Source: Rotaria socialis (Eukaryota > Rotifera > Eurotatoria > Philodinida > Philodinidae). Taken from it: DNA of 64,000 nt. Below the pieces are notes generated by a model. It saw nothing but the letters and a program-made list of their open reading frames with translations. It was not told the origin of the DNA and did no database searches. The stretch spans positions 1 through 64,000 of the forward strand of contig CAJNYU010001939.1 in assembly GCA_905331475.1 (NCBI GenBank). The letters run 5' to 3'. The position numbers were made by a program, and so were the translations under genes. Position 1 is the stretch's first letter, and the number at the start of each line of letters is the position of its first letter. Of the stretch, positions 1 to 10,873 are shown piece after piece.

Positions 1-13
1 TCGTAGAATACTA

Positions 14-99
14 AACCCTTAAGGGTTGATGAAAGTGCAACGTATAATAAACCCTTTTTTCGTTTTTGAAAATTTTCATAAACCCTTAAAGGGTTTATG
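14..99. repeat. AAACCCTT palindromes
   Basis: Two short perfect dyads share the same core: AACCCTTAAGGGTT at 14-27, and 11-bp arms CATAAACCCTT / AAGGGTTTATG around one central base at 77-99. They lie just before the acceptor of the first visible RBR exon, in what should be intron. Their role is unknown; they may be the ends of a small element. Confidence 0.45.
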
Positions 100-169
100 T
101 TTATAAGCTAAAATTCAAAGATACCCTTTACTACGTTTGAAATGCTTTCAAAGCTCTTATTCTTACTAG

Positions 170-2423
170 GCACCAAGATCTTCGAAGTGATATTCGACGA
201 ATAAGAAAGAATTCATCGATTTTGCATCTAGAGGCTAAAAATATATTAAATAACTCAGTTTCTTTTGCAGCACAATCTTCAAATCAAGATACTGCATTGA
301 ACGCTCCAGTCGAAAGAAAATCGAGATTTGAAGAAAATAACTTGTCTGGTTTGCCACCATACGATAAAACGCGCAAATCCTCTCTCGATCGTAGACCAAT
401 GCAACCCAATCACGTTGGAAGATCAAACCAGTCAGGTAAAAATTAAATAATGGTGACAGTGGATATCAAGTGGAACGAGTATTCTAATTTAGATGGTGAA
501 GAGAGCACAACGAAGATTCATCTTAATGATATATATCTGTAAGTGCCATGCTATATTATATGACATAAAGATAAGTTATTGCTGTTGAGAGATGACCCTT
601 GAAGATTAAAGTTATCTGATGGAACTATTTTACGCCAGTATACTGGTTCTCTTTTTCTGAATCTACTTTTTGCGTTCATCATGCGATTGTAAAACTCTGA
701 AATATTAAGCGCAGTGGTATAATTTGTGTTCGTACATCGATAGACATAGAAAAGAAATAATATATTCCTCTAGGAACAGGTTTAATTTTTAATTGACTTT
801 TATACGCATGACAAATCGAATACCCTGCCGGATTAAAAGAGCCTCTCCGATTAGAAGACCGCCCTAAAAATTTTGAATGACTGCCTTAATATAAGACCCG
901 TGCTTTATAATTCGTCCATGTTTGCTATTACATAATATGCCCATTACTTTTCGCAAGAAAGAATTTTTTTTCTACCCCATTTTCTGCGAAAATTTTGAAT
1001 TCTTTCTGCGAAATTTTGGCGAAAATCCGTTTTTTTAAACATTTTTCCTCCATTTTTCTGAAAAACCTTTTTTTGAACAAAATATCGCAGAAGGTCGAAA
1101 AATTCTGAACGATTTCGAAAACTTTCTACCAACATAGACTCTATGTTTCAAATAGAGGGCCCCGAAATATAAGAACCCTTTTGAAATTTTATCTGCTTTG
1201 TCATTATAGAGACCCCGGGTCTTTTATTCCGGACGGGGGGGGGGTAGGAGAGTTTCCGCCTCTCCCACCGTCACTTCTTGCTAGTCGACTGCAATAGATT
1301 ATTTTCGCAGTCGTCTCTTTCTACTTAAGTTTAAGGGTACTGAAGCAGATAGAATCAATTCCAAAAAATTAAGTAACATCGAAAATTTTGAACGAGTTGA
1401 GCATATGATTCTTAACTAGCATGATACTCCTATAATGCATCATTGGTTAAGAAGTCAAACAAAGAGCATACTAATATAATTTTTTTAACTAAAATAAAAA
1501 TATGATTTACCTAATGGAAAGTTGAGCTATTCGTAACTTATGAAAGATGGTGTGCAAAGAGTTGGAAATGTAAAAATATCGACCATCGAAATCATCATAA
1601 AACATCCTAAGTAGTATGACATCTATATGAAAATCAAGTATCTAAAGTACTGCATATTGATTATACTAAAAAGACTGAAAATCTGTCATTATGTGTCAAG
1701 ATTACAATTTTCTTTAGATCACCACCAACACTGATTCCTCGTAAAATACGTGCGTGCCAAGTATGTTACGAAGAGAAACTGATATCAATGTATCGTGAAC
1801 CTCTCCATCAACGATGTACACATCATGAGTGCAATATTTGCAATGACTGTGTATACAACTACGTTAGACAAACGTTGGGAACCATGCTCGAGGAACAAGT
1901 CAATTGCCCAGAACTGAACTGTCGCGCCGTTCTCAATTTCGATTCGATAAAGCAGATTCTTGGAAATACTCGAGGCAAGAAACTCTTCGAACGCTACGAT
2001 AGATTCTTTACTGAACGTGCACTAGAGCGCATGCCTGATTTTGTTTGGTGCGCTCATGGATGTGGTTCAGGACAATTAGCTGCTAGCGGAGTACAAAATA
2101 ATATTATCTCCTGCATAAAATGTAAAATGAAGACATGCTTCGTTCATAAAACAAAATGGCACGAAGGTCTTACGTGTGCACAGTATGACAATCAGACTGC
2201 AAAGACTATTCGAGATTCAGAAAAATGGCTAGTACAAAATACTAAGAAATGTCCTTCTTGCAAGTCTCCAATTGAAAAAGCGGCCGGCTGTGATCATATG
2301 ACTTGTCGAAAATGTAATTATGAGTTTTGCTGGGCATGCTTAGCAGACTTTGACAGAATTCGGAATCATGGTAATCAGTATCATCACTCCCGATGTAAAC
2401 ATTATGCTTCGCCTGGTGAATAA
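170..2423 (+). CDS. RBR-type E3 ubiquitin ligase (5' end missing)
   Basis: Three exons are visible: 170-435, 493-538 and 1718-2423, with introns of 57 bp and 1179 bp. Phase closes exactly through the 46-nt middle exon. The start codon is not in view: an acceptor (CTTACTAG) precedes 170, so at least one exon lies left of the window. Exon 1 encodes a polar, low-complexity region. Exon 3 encodes the RING1-IBR-RING2 module: RING1 opens with C-Q-V-C at 1755, the IBR cysteines follow, and RING2 starts with CPSC. The catalytic cysteine of the HECT-like RBR mechanism should be the Cys in the A-A-G-C-D-H-M motif (codon at 2289). The family takes ubiquitin from an E2 onto this Cys and then passes it to substrate. 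No Ariadne domain follows RING2. The stop at 2421 is followed 60 nt later by AATAAA. The subfamily is not certain. Confidence 0.88.
539..1717 (+). other. Long intron of the RBR gene
   Basis: The intron runs from a perfect donor GTAAGT at 539 to TTCTTTAG at 1717, and is about twenty times longer than the other intron of this gene. It holds a 10-G tract at 1235-1244 and short ATATAAGA(A/C)CC motifs near 890 and 1168. It has no credible ORF. It may contain a decayed mobile element, but no termini were recognised. Confidence 0.6.
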
Positions 2424-2481
2424 TTTGGCCTTTAAAAACTTGCCAATTTTACAATAACATGAAAATTTTCATCAAAACTTA

Positions 2482-2487
2482 AATAAA
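2482..2487 (+). terminator. poly(A) signal of the RBR gene
   Basis: A canonical AATAAA lies 59 nt after the RBR stop codon, at the usual distance for a short 3' UTR. Confidence 0.6.
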
Positions 2488-5396
2488 ATCATTATCATGC
2501 AGATGCATATCTCAGAACAAGTTCTCAAATCTGCTGCATGGGAACTTTTCTCTGAACGTATACTTAAAGATTTTGCTCAATCTGCTTTTAAAATTCTGGA
2601 AGAGTTACGGGATACTGCATTAGTGCGACTTTTTTTGTACAGGGCATGCCTAACATAATGAAGTACTTAGGGCAATCCAAAAGTAGTGGCCCAGGTATCT
2701 TATTTTCTTATAATAGGCTGATCGAGATTTTCTTTCTATATTAGATGATAGAGAAAGCGAAGCTCTATTTTTCTATGCTATTTGATCACTTTTTGCCTGC
2801 TAACATTATAATAAAATTTCTATAAGAACTGTTTTTATATAAAACATAACTATCAAATTTTATCATATTTTCATCTACGTCTGATAGATACTGCTAAACC
2901 CTAGTAAATACAGTAGGCCCTGGTAGACCCTTATTCTTCAGTGCAGTTTGAAATAGCGCAGGTTTTGTTAAAATCTGAATTACTTTACAATTCATTTGCG
3001 TCATGCACTCAAAATATTTGAATAATACTGATGGACACCGTCAAAAGCTCACTTTCTGACCATGTTCATAGGGTAAATTACTTGTAAAGCCTATATCTTT
3101 TCATAGGATAATCAGATATGGCTAATATTTTGGATTCATCTATAGTTTGACTCGGCCTATCGTTTAAGGTACCTAAATTGAAAGTCCAGTTTTTTTCAGC
3201 GGCCACCTCCTAATTAAATTGCTAAGTGGTTTCGTGGGCTCTCTCTTCAGAGTTAAAATAAAAGTAAAATTTGTTAGAAATTATCTGAAATAACGTTAAT
3301 GCACAGCCTTTCCCCAGTCAGACAAGGCTCTTCAAAAAACGCGTTAAAATTTCGTTAAAACGTCGTTTTAACGATTTTGTTAACGCGTTTTAATGCGTTA
3401 GGATTTAAAATGCGCAAAAACCTTTAGACTTTTTGACGTTTTTACGCGTATGTAGCTCGATTTTGACGCGTTTTATTACGTTAAAAACTTGCAACACGTA
3501 TTTAAGCGAAAATTGTCGTTAAAAGAACGTATTTTTACGCATCTTTTTCTAACGACTATTATTATATTCAACAATCAATCACCGTTTTTATGGTTTTAGC
3601 ATAATTTAACCTGTTGAAATCAGTTTGGCTACTAAGATTAGTTAAAATCCACAGCCTCATATTCGATAAATTAAATTCGGATGAATCCACATCACCTTTT
3701 AATATTTAGCTCAATACCTAATTCGAAATCATAGGTATCCTATGTCGCACATTTCTTATTAATACCATCGGTATACGGCGGTACTCCTAAAAATTGGCGG
3801 TATTCTGACAGTGTAGTGCGGGTAGCGGCCTAACATTCCAGTTCCATTCATAAATAATTATACAAAGTATTTCCTGCTCAAATTCGGACTCTTTTTAAAA
3901 GGAGTTCACAATTATGCAGAAAAAAATAGTTTTAGAATTTATTTGAACAATAATAATTTTTACAGGGCCATCTATAATGAAAACTTTATCTCAGTAATGG
4001 GACCGATTTTGGCTCTGTGGCAGGTGCAGGTGACTCAGGCACGCCAATATAATTGAAAAGCACTGGATTCCACGAAATTCTGCTGATTTTAATAGACCTA
4101 AAAAATATTCAACCTTTCCCATGTCTATATCCATAACCTGAACAAATCGATTTTTACAACAGTTTAAATGCGTTCAGTATGATTTGAGAGATCCTACAGT
4201 TAATGGGAGTTACAAATATAACTCTAGATCGAATAGTGTACATCAGAAATATTTTTCTTAAAATCTATATTCTTGAGGGAAATATAAATTGTTTCATGCT
4301 CATTTGTGACAGTGATGAAGTAATAATGTTAGGTTAAGGATCCAATGATATTTTGAACTGATGTAACTTTTATGTTACTGGCACTAAGAATTTCACCATG
4401 ATGAATCACCTAAAATTGTGTGAGAAATCTATGAATTGCGTCTGACTGCATAACTCAACGTGTCATAGCAAAGTATATTCGTTTAGTGCAGAATACAAGA
4501 TTGCCGATTGAATTGCTCCATTAAGTGGAAACTGGATAAGTAACTTCTAGCATTAGCCGTCTCTTGCAAAAATAGAGGAAGAGGATGGGAATCTGAAGAA
4601 AAAACAACCTGCGACACAGAGACACGCAGTTACTTCAACATTCACATCTTACCAAAACCTATCAGGTGTGGATCTGAAGATTGCCCGTGATTAGATTCGG
4701 TTTTCAATAAATCGTTTAATCATAAAATAACATTTTCTTGGATATCTTTCAACTTTGATTCATCTTATTCAAAAGTATTCAATTTGGTTATAAAAGAGGC
4801 TAGAAAAGAGCTTCCTCTTGATTATAGTACCAGAGCATTTTTACCAATGAGTTCAAGTCCAAAAAAATAATCGGTGGGAATCAAATCCAGAAATCATTGA
4901 ACCTGATCGACTGTATAATCCGCCCATGTCGTTACTCTACTATTTGAAATGTATTGCAGGAAAACAAACCAAATATGTCACTATCTGCATTGTCTATCAA
5001 TCAGTTTTACGAATGCTGCAATATAGAGATGTAAAGGAAGTAAATCTTCTGAAGTCTTCACAATTTTTTCAGATTATACTTTGATCGTTTGCTATTAATA
5101 TGCCAATTTTCTTCGATGAAAAAATCATGTATTCATAGATTAATTGTAGAACTCTTAAGAGCACTGTATAGCATTGATTCAGCATAAATTGAGTAAAGAA
5201 TTACTCATAAAGTCAAACCTTCATTCCGCGAAAAACGTTCCCAAGAGAAAATAAACGATGCATACATAATATATAATTTGCACATTAAGTTAACAGCGAA
5301 GAGGAAATACATCATTGGAAAAGTGATATAAATTCCACAGGTTTCATTGCGTACCACAATAATTTTGCAATCATTATCAGTTTCAACTGTTTCAAA
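2488..5396. other. Intergenic region without recognisable gene
   Basis: No ORF or splice chain here could be supported as a gene. The one distinctive stretch is the CGTTTTAA cluster at about 3335-3560, listed separately. A TATA-like GATATAAAT lies near 5324, upstream of the next gene. Confidence 0.5.
3335..3560. repeat. Cluster of CGTTAAAACG-type palindromes
   Basis: About 225 bp are dominated by CGTTTTAA and its complement TTAAAACG, with variants such as AACGCGTT and ACGCGT, in both orientations. This gives many overlapping small palindromes and an unusual CpG density for an AT-rich spacer. There is no clean tandem period and no coding frame. It could be a degenerate satellite or the palindromic end of a transposon. 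Confidence 0.5.
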
Positions 5397-6050
5397 ATGT
5401 TCTACAGCTGGCTTCTTTGTACTTTCTTATTAAAAGTAACATGTACTAAAACAGCTGTGTGGAAATTGGGTGCGATTATGAATGAGGACAAAACATCAAG
5501 TCGAGTCGATAGTACATGGCTAAAAAACTCACATAAGGATGTTTTCAGTGGTCTGATATGCGGTCTTCGGACTGGTGCTGGTATGGATTGTGGAGGAATG
5601 AATCCAGAGAGCGGTACGTGTCCGACTGGATATAATTATAATGCGTGGCTTATCAGTAAAACGGGCACAGGTGTCATGAAGTTTTGCTCCAAGCAAGGTA
5701 CAAATTCTAATATAGGACCAGTTGGCGCCATATGTGGTCTGAATGTGGGGGCTGGAGGCCAGAAATGTGGCGATCGCGATACATGGTCACAGGGCTGTCC
5801 AGATGGATATGCCCGATATGAGTGGTTGGTGGACTGGGGTAGTGGCAGGATGGCTTGGTGTTATAAGGTACAACACGGCATCGAAGATCAGCCGGGAACA
5901 ATATGTGGTATGCAGACAAACGGTGGTGATACAGGTCCTACATGCAATGGTTATCAACCAGGGCGGGGCTCTTGTCCACATGGTTATTATCTTGTAACAT
6001 GGCGTGTCAGCTTCGGAAACGGTTATTGGTCATTTTGCGTGAAAAACTAG
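5397..6050 (+). CDS. Secreted protein with three four-cysteine repeats
   Basis: Intronless, 217 aa. The start at 5397 gives a short hydrophobic signal peptide (residues 1-20), and a TATA-like GATATAAAT lies about 70 nt upstream. After a spacer come three repeats of about 50-60 aa (from residues ~52, ~108 and ~165). Each reads G-x-I-C-G-(L/M) ... C-x-G ... C-P-x-G-Y ... W ... G-x(3-5)-(F/W)-C, with four cysteines expected to form two disulphides per repeat. The gene is clearly richer in G+C (about 50% in the repeats) than its surroundings. I do not recognise the family. An extracellular binding role (lectin-like or matrix) is only a guess. Intronless structure and composition would fit horizontal acquisition or retrocopying. 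Confidence 0.75.
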   Translation: MFYSWLLCTFLLKVTCTKTAVWKLGAIMNEDKTSSRVDSTWLKNSHKDVFSGLICGLRTGAGMDCGGMNPESGTCPTGYNYNAWLISKTGTGVMKFCSKQGTNSNIGPVGAICGLNVGAGGQKCGDRDTWSQGCPDGYARYEWLVDWGSGRMAWCYKVQHGIEDQPGTICGMQTNGGDTGPTCNGYQPGRGSCPHGYYLVTWRVSFGNGYWSFCVKN

Positions 6051-6470
6051 ATTGCCTATTTATACTTTTCTGATCACTTACGAGTTTCAAGAAAATCTAT
6101 ACCTATGGATTATTTATTCACTGGATTTTTTTCATAGCCCCAAAATAATCAGTGAGACACATATAATTATAATTATAATAATATCATCTTCCATAGATTT
6201 ATCGCCCGTTGGGGTCGATACTAAAGAGTCCACAAGTAACCAGGTTCTATCGTACTTTTCTCTTTTACAAAAGACGATTTCTGCATTCCATTCGCTCAAC
6301 GCTTCTCCCGTTAATGATTATGGGTTGAAGGTCAACATATGATCACCTGCCCGTGGTATCTATGTTGAAGTTATGTTTTGACTCTGTATACTAACTAATG
6401 GCATAGTCAATACACTATTGGATGAGTCCTCTGACACAATCAGTCGCTAGTAACTTGCTCAGAGTTATTC

Positions 6471-6550
6471 CATGGTTGGTGATACTGTGGTTTGAACGCA
6501 GCACCATGTGAACATGTGTCGAATAACATATCCACTAGACCATGGCGGCC
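6471..6550 (-). mobile_element. tRNA-derived sequence (SINE head or tRNA pseudogene)
   Basis: Read on the minus strand from 6550, the sequence has a perfect Pol III A box, TGGTCTAGTGG (6532-6542), and 33 nt on a B-box-like GCGTTCAAACC (6489-6499). A TTC triplet sits where a Glu anticodon would be. The ends do not form a 7-bp acceptor stem and the anticodon stem is damaged, so this is not a working tRNA gene. It is either a decayed tRNA-Glu copy or the head of a SINE. No terminal duplication was found. Confidence 0.5.
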
Positions 6551-6683
6551 TGAAACACATATGCTTCATTGAAAAAGCACCTCTAGAGGATTTGGATTTG
6601 CGAGTATGAGTTGGTGATGAAGTTGATACGGATGTGTGTATATGAGTATTGTGATATGATAAGATGCTTTAGGCAATTAAAGG

Positions 6684-6813
6684 CAGACTGTGACAGAGAA
6701 ATTAATTTGTTAATTTCTATGTCACCCTCTGTGATGGCCTCTGAATTCTCTGTCATGGTTTCTGATGCTCTCTAGAGACACCATACATCATAATACAGAC
6801 CGTGGCAGAGAAA
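6684..6813. repeat. Palindromic repeat related to one in the NHL1 intron
   Basis: Two adjacent inverted repeats. The first pairs TGTGACAGAGAAATTAA (from 6689) with TTAATTTCTATGTCACC (from 6710). The second pairs TTCTCTGTCATGGT (~6747) with ACCGTGGCAGAGAA (~6800). The segment 6771-6810 matches the reverse complement of 38037-38076 at about 35 of 40 positions, so this is a dispersed family, probably a MITE. Confidence 0.6.
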
Positions 6814-7292
6814 TTCCACAGATTATCACAAATCATGACTGAAAGGCTCGATATATGATTATAGAGAGTGGCAGAAGAGCTGCAAAGACTCAGGAACCAC
6901 GGCAGACGGGCTTCGGAAAAGGAATTTTTATCCTGTTTCACATTTTAATACAACAGTGATTGCGCTAACGTCGTTTTAAATAGCTCTTTAACTTGCGCGA
7001 CTCCTATTGAAAAAGGCCTGATTCACATACAGTTGGGTAAAATCAGATATCTATCTTTGAAATCACTTGTCAATATCTCTTTTACCAAAAATGATGAGTT
7101 CTGCTATTTAAAAACGTTACTCTAAATAATAAATTAAAATGCGTTATTCCGTACGTTTTATGAAATAATGGGAAATGACTCATTATTTTCCATTATTTAT
7201 CCACCATCAGCTACATGAAAGATGTTTTCTTTTTTTGATTAGGTAACAAAAGAAAAACTTTTATTTTCTAAAACATGGAGAAAATGCAAAAT

Positions 7293-7312
7293 GGGTATGG
7301 GTGTGATGTGTG
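7293..7312 (+). repeat. Short TGTGGG-like patch
   Basis: The sequence GGGTATGGGTGTGATGTGTG is a degenerate run of the G-rich unit. It is too short to be a telomere. It is listed because similar patches recur at 10654, 46612 and 61321. Confidence 0.3.
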
Positions 7313-7558
7313 TTTGTCTTAGGAAACAATCTAAATCTATATGCGCGCTGGTAAAATATTCTTTGTCGAAAGCCAGCAGATTCGTCAATCGGATAATGAA
7401 CTCAAAATTGTCAATGATATAATAAACTGCCTATAATCTAGTTTGCCAATGTTTGTATAGTTATGACAGTAATATATCTTTTTGTTGCTCTTATTTAATT
7501 TCAAATAATGTTTTATTTTCAATTAAAAATTCTAAATTATATTACTTATAGGGATATA

Positions 7559-8114
7559 CAGTGGTGTGCAAAATTAATTGCCGTTAGTATTTGATAAAGT
7601 TAATCTACTGAACATGATGAATATTAAAAGTTTGTTTTTATAAATAGATTATACATACACAAGAGTACACAAATATAATAATCGATGGTTAGCTTTTTTT
7701 CCTTCAGCCAAAAAAAGCAGTAAACACGTTATCTTCATCGATACACTCAAATAGCTTAAGATCGCTTTGCCTGTGTACATGGATTATGTGCTAGCCTAAA
7801 ATGTGTGTTTGGACAAGAGTGGAAGAAGCTATGAACCTCCTTTTTGATCAAGATCCAGTAGCCGGAGTTTCAGCTCGATACGATATCTTCTTGATTTTCA
7901 AAGCGGGAAAAAATGCAACACAGCCTTCTCAAATTTTAACCTCTATTTGACGCTGAAGATGAATTTTTAGAATTTGTTCACGTGGGGCAAAATTTTATCT
8001 ACTAGCCGATGCCTGTCTACTATCAAAATTTCAAGTCGATCAGATAAGTCATTATCGAGATAGTTAGGAAATTTGGTCCGATCGTCATTTTTTCCGGCAA
8101 TTCTACACACCGCG
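7559..8114. mobile_element. Probable non-autonomous Tc1/mariner-like relic
   Basis: A terminal-repeat-like CAGTGGTGTGCAAAATTAAT follows a TA dinucleotide at 7557-7558. This is the usual form of Tc1/mariner ends. About 540 bp later the complement-like CGGCAATT ... CACACC (8095-8111) could be the damaged opposite end, with a few bases deleted. No transposase frame lies between. The right end is uncertain. Confidence 0.4.
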
Positions 8115-9514
8115 ATCCTCCGTTTGTTTTTACAATGCCTTGTCGTTGGACTTTATTTTTATTTCGCTAGATACTATGAGCGTAGAGTTTCTTTGAAGAA
8201 GACGATTTTCGTAGCGCTACGACTGCCCTAGTCGTGGTAGTGTAATATGACTGTTTGATATTCTAGAAAAGCGGTAGATACTCGAATCATGATGTCTCTC
8301 GCTCTACTGAACGACACTTTTTGAGGAGTTCCGCTCTGATTAAAATCTATTGCAAATCCTTAATTATTGATAAAAGTTTCAGAAGAATCCGTTCATGCGT
8401 TTCACATATATGACTCGAGAAAATGCGTACGTGCAACAGCAATTGATTTTTGCACTTCATTGTATCTACATGCTCTATCACAAAGACTCATATAATATGC
8501 AATCGCTATTATCATCAGCAGATTCTACCTTTATTCTAATCATTCTTCTTAACACTCTGATCTATACTAATATTTCCCATTATCACTCAAAGGTAAATGA
8601 ATGAAAGATCGCAAGCTTTTTTATCCGTGATTTTTTTTTCTGTTAACATACTTATTACGCACATAGCAGAAGAAGAACATCTTATCAATAACGTCTTTGC
8701 CAAAACTATCTAAGCACAAATGTTCATAATGGTCAATCTTTAGAGGATGCAGCTTTAAGTAGTAATGCACAAATTAATGATTTAATCATTGACAAAATGA
8801 CATGTGCTACTCTGTAAGGATGTAATACTACATCGGCAATCTTTATGTGTCTTCAAATGGTATTATTGCATCCTCACTACTCTCAACGCTAAATATGTAA
8901 AACTAGTGCTATCGTCCAATAATGTAGATAAAAGAGTGAAATATGTTTCACAAATGAAGCGCTTCAAACTGTTAATATCATTTACATTGTTAGTATTGGG
9001 CAAAAGGGAAAATTATTGGGTTATTAATTGTAATACAATTGCTTTTTTACGCAATTAAATTCTTTATTTAGTGAATCTATTTTAAATATATCCAACAAAA
9101 ATTTAACAAAAAAAGAACACTAGGTAAAACAAAGCCTTATTTTATTCTGAACTTGTTTCATGTATTAGCTTTACATTATGCATTGCTAAAATCGCTAATT
9201 TTGGTGATCATCAATTCTGTATTCTTTTATGATCACAGCGCCAAAATCGATGCATTCTCTATTGAGTAATAACATTAGCAAAGAGAAAATGCAGAAATCA
9301 ATCACATCGACGACATCGTGTACACTTTGTACCGAGAAAGCGACATTTTGTAATGGAATAGCACTTTGCTTTGGCGTCGTTTTATTTCTTTTATTCTTCG
9401 AGAACAAACGAATAATGTTGAGCCATCATACTCTCCATGAAATGTATATAAGAAACATCTTTCATCGCAAAATGTATTACTATTTATTAAATTTCTTCGA
9501 TCAAAACTCTCATA

Positions 9515-10473
9515 ATGCCAGTTAAGAAGGCGACTACTTCGAAACGTGACTCCTCGCCGCCAAAAAAGCCAACATCAACTACTGCAAAGCAGCCACAAAA
9601 AGTCAATTTAGCAAAACCTGTAGAGAAGACGACAGCCACAGTGGTCGATAAACCAGAACCGATTATTGTTAAACAGGTCAAGTTGAAAGAAGCTGTTCCA
9701 AAGGAGATGGAAAAATTAACAAACTTGAAAAGATGGCCAATTATTATGGATGAAGTCGGTGAGTTAGGGATCCATGTAGTATTTGAAAAAAGAACCAAAT
9801 GAGATTTTATGAGATACATAAAAATATTTCTACACGCATCCGAGCGCTAATTTCCCATGAACGATATTTTACTAAGGTATTTTAGATTAATATTGAGCCC
9901 TCAAAAATCTGAGGAAAAATATAATTGACCTTTCTTACGTGTTTATTTCAATTATGTAGAGATCTTTTTTTTTCTTTAGGAAATTTGAAAACATTCTATC
10001 GTCTTAATGAAACTGTGATCGATTTTACGACGCCTCTCACTGTGCAACGTGTAAAAGTTGCCCTTCAACATGTCTTCTTTGGACTTTCGTTCAATGGAGA
10101 CGGATCGATTAATGACCATCGTGAATATAGCATTCCAAATAATGTCAATCGATTGGTAGCGATCATCATGGAAGAAAACTCAATAGAGAAATGTGCCGAA
10201 GAATTGCGAAAAGTATGCGATCAACTACATCCAGAACTGTTCGATACAGTTTTTGTGAAAGCCGATGTTAAAGAATCGGGAAGAGATAATTTGGATCGTC
10301 TCTTTGCCATGACGCAAACACCCGATGAAATAAGTAAATCTGACTACTATCAATCCGGTGCTAAGAGTCGAGCTGAAGTACCTTTCATTTGTGTATGGAT
10401 CACTCAGCAAGTTGAAATACCACCAGCCTATGATACTCTTTTTCGGCTGAGATTCAAATTGAATTACGATTGA
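9515..10473 (+). CDS. Two-exon protein of unknown function
   Basis: Exons 9515-9758 and 9980-10473, joined across a 221-bp intron (GTGAGT ... TTTCTTTAG); phase 1 closes as a Gly codon. The product is 245 aa. Residues 1-60 are basic and rich in K, P, S and T, and probably disordered. Residues ~65-245 look folded, with mixed helix and strand and hydrophobic periodicity, ending in a Phe/Arg-rich strand. There is no signal peptide or membrane segment. AATAAA lies at 10564-10569, 91 nt after the stop. I do not recognise the family. The splice signals, codon use and poly(A) signal make it a convincing gene even without a function. Confidence 0.75.
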
Positions 10474-10563
10474 TATACTGTACATGAAAATGATATCAGT
10501 CTTTTAAGAAATTTGCAGTGACATTCATTTTTTGTACCTTTTGACGTTCAAACTTTTACTCGA

Positions 10564-10569
10564 AATAAA
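10564..10569 (+). terminator. poly(A) signal of the 9515-10473 gene
   Basis: AATAAA, 91 nt downstream of the stop codon at 10471-10473. Confidence 0.5.
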
Positions 10570-10653
10570 ATCCATTTAAAAAAAGTATCTAGCACGAAAT
10601 TTATGATCAAACTAATATATTTTAGCAACGTGCTTGTTATTGATTTTTTCGCT

Positions 10654-10672
10654 GGGTGTGGATGTGGGTGTG
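10654..10672 (+). repeat. Interstitial TGTGGG-like motif
   Basis: GGGTGTGGATGTGGGTGTG is three imperfect copies of the G-rich hexamer, in the 400-bp spacer between the preceding gene and the 10874-11559 pseudogene. Confidence 0.4.
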
Positions 10673-10873
10673 TATTTTGTTGATATTGATGTATGGTAGC
10701 GAAGCCTTGTCTTTACTCAAACACGTTCACAAATTGCATTGTTTCTAACAGCAAGAAGAAAAGACACTAGCCATAACTTTAGGACTATGCTTGTTATCTG
10801 TTCTATATTAGAAACATTTCAACTGAATGTAAATAATCGCTGGCATTTAAGAAAAACAAGCAATCAGAAGTGT

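Larger units (their letters stand above)
6051..9514. other. Repeat-rich intergenic region
   Basis: No supported gene. It contains a tRNA-derived sequence at 6471-6550, palindromic repeats at 6684-6813, a TGTGGG-like patch at 7293-7312, and a Tc1-like relic at 7559-8114, all listed separately. ORFs up to 98 codons occur but have no homology signal, splice context or composition that supports them. Confidence 0.5.

Noticed and set aside
5707..5997. ORFs on both strands inside the secreted-protein gene
   Set aside because: Frame shadows produced by the GC-rich repeats of the real gene.
8804..9058. 84-codon ORF
   Set aside because: No domain, no start context; looks like chance in AT-rich DNA.
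9229..9525. 98-codon ORF overlapping the start of the 9515 gene
   Set aside because: Runs into the true gene in another frame. It has one hydrophobic stretch but no other support.
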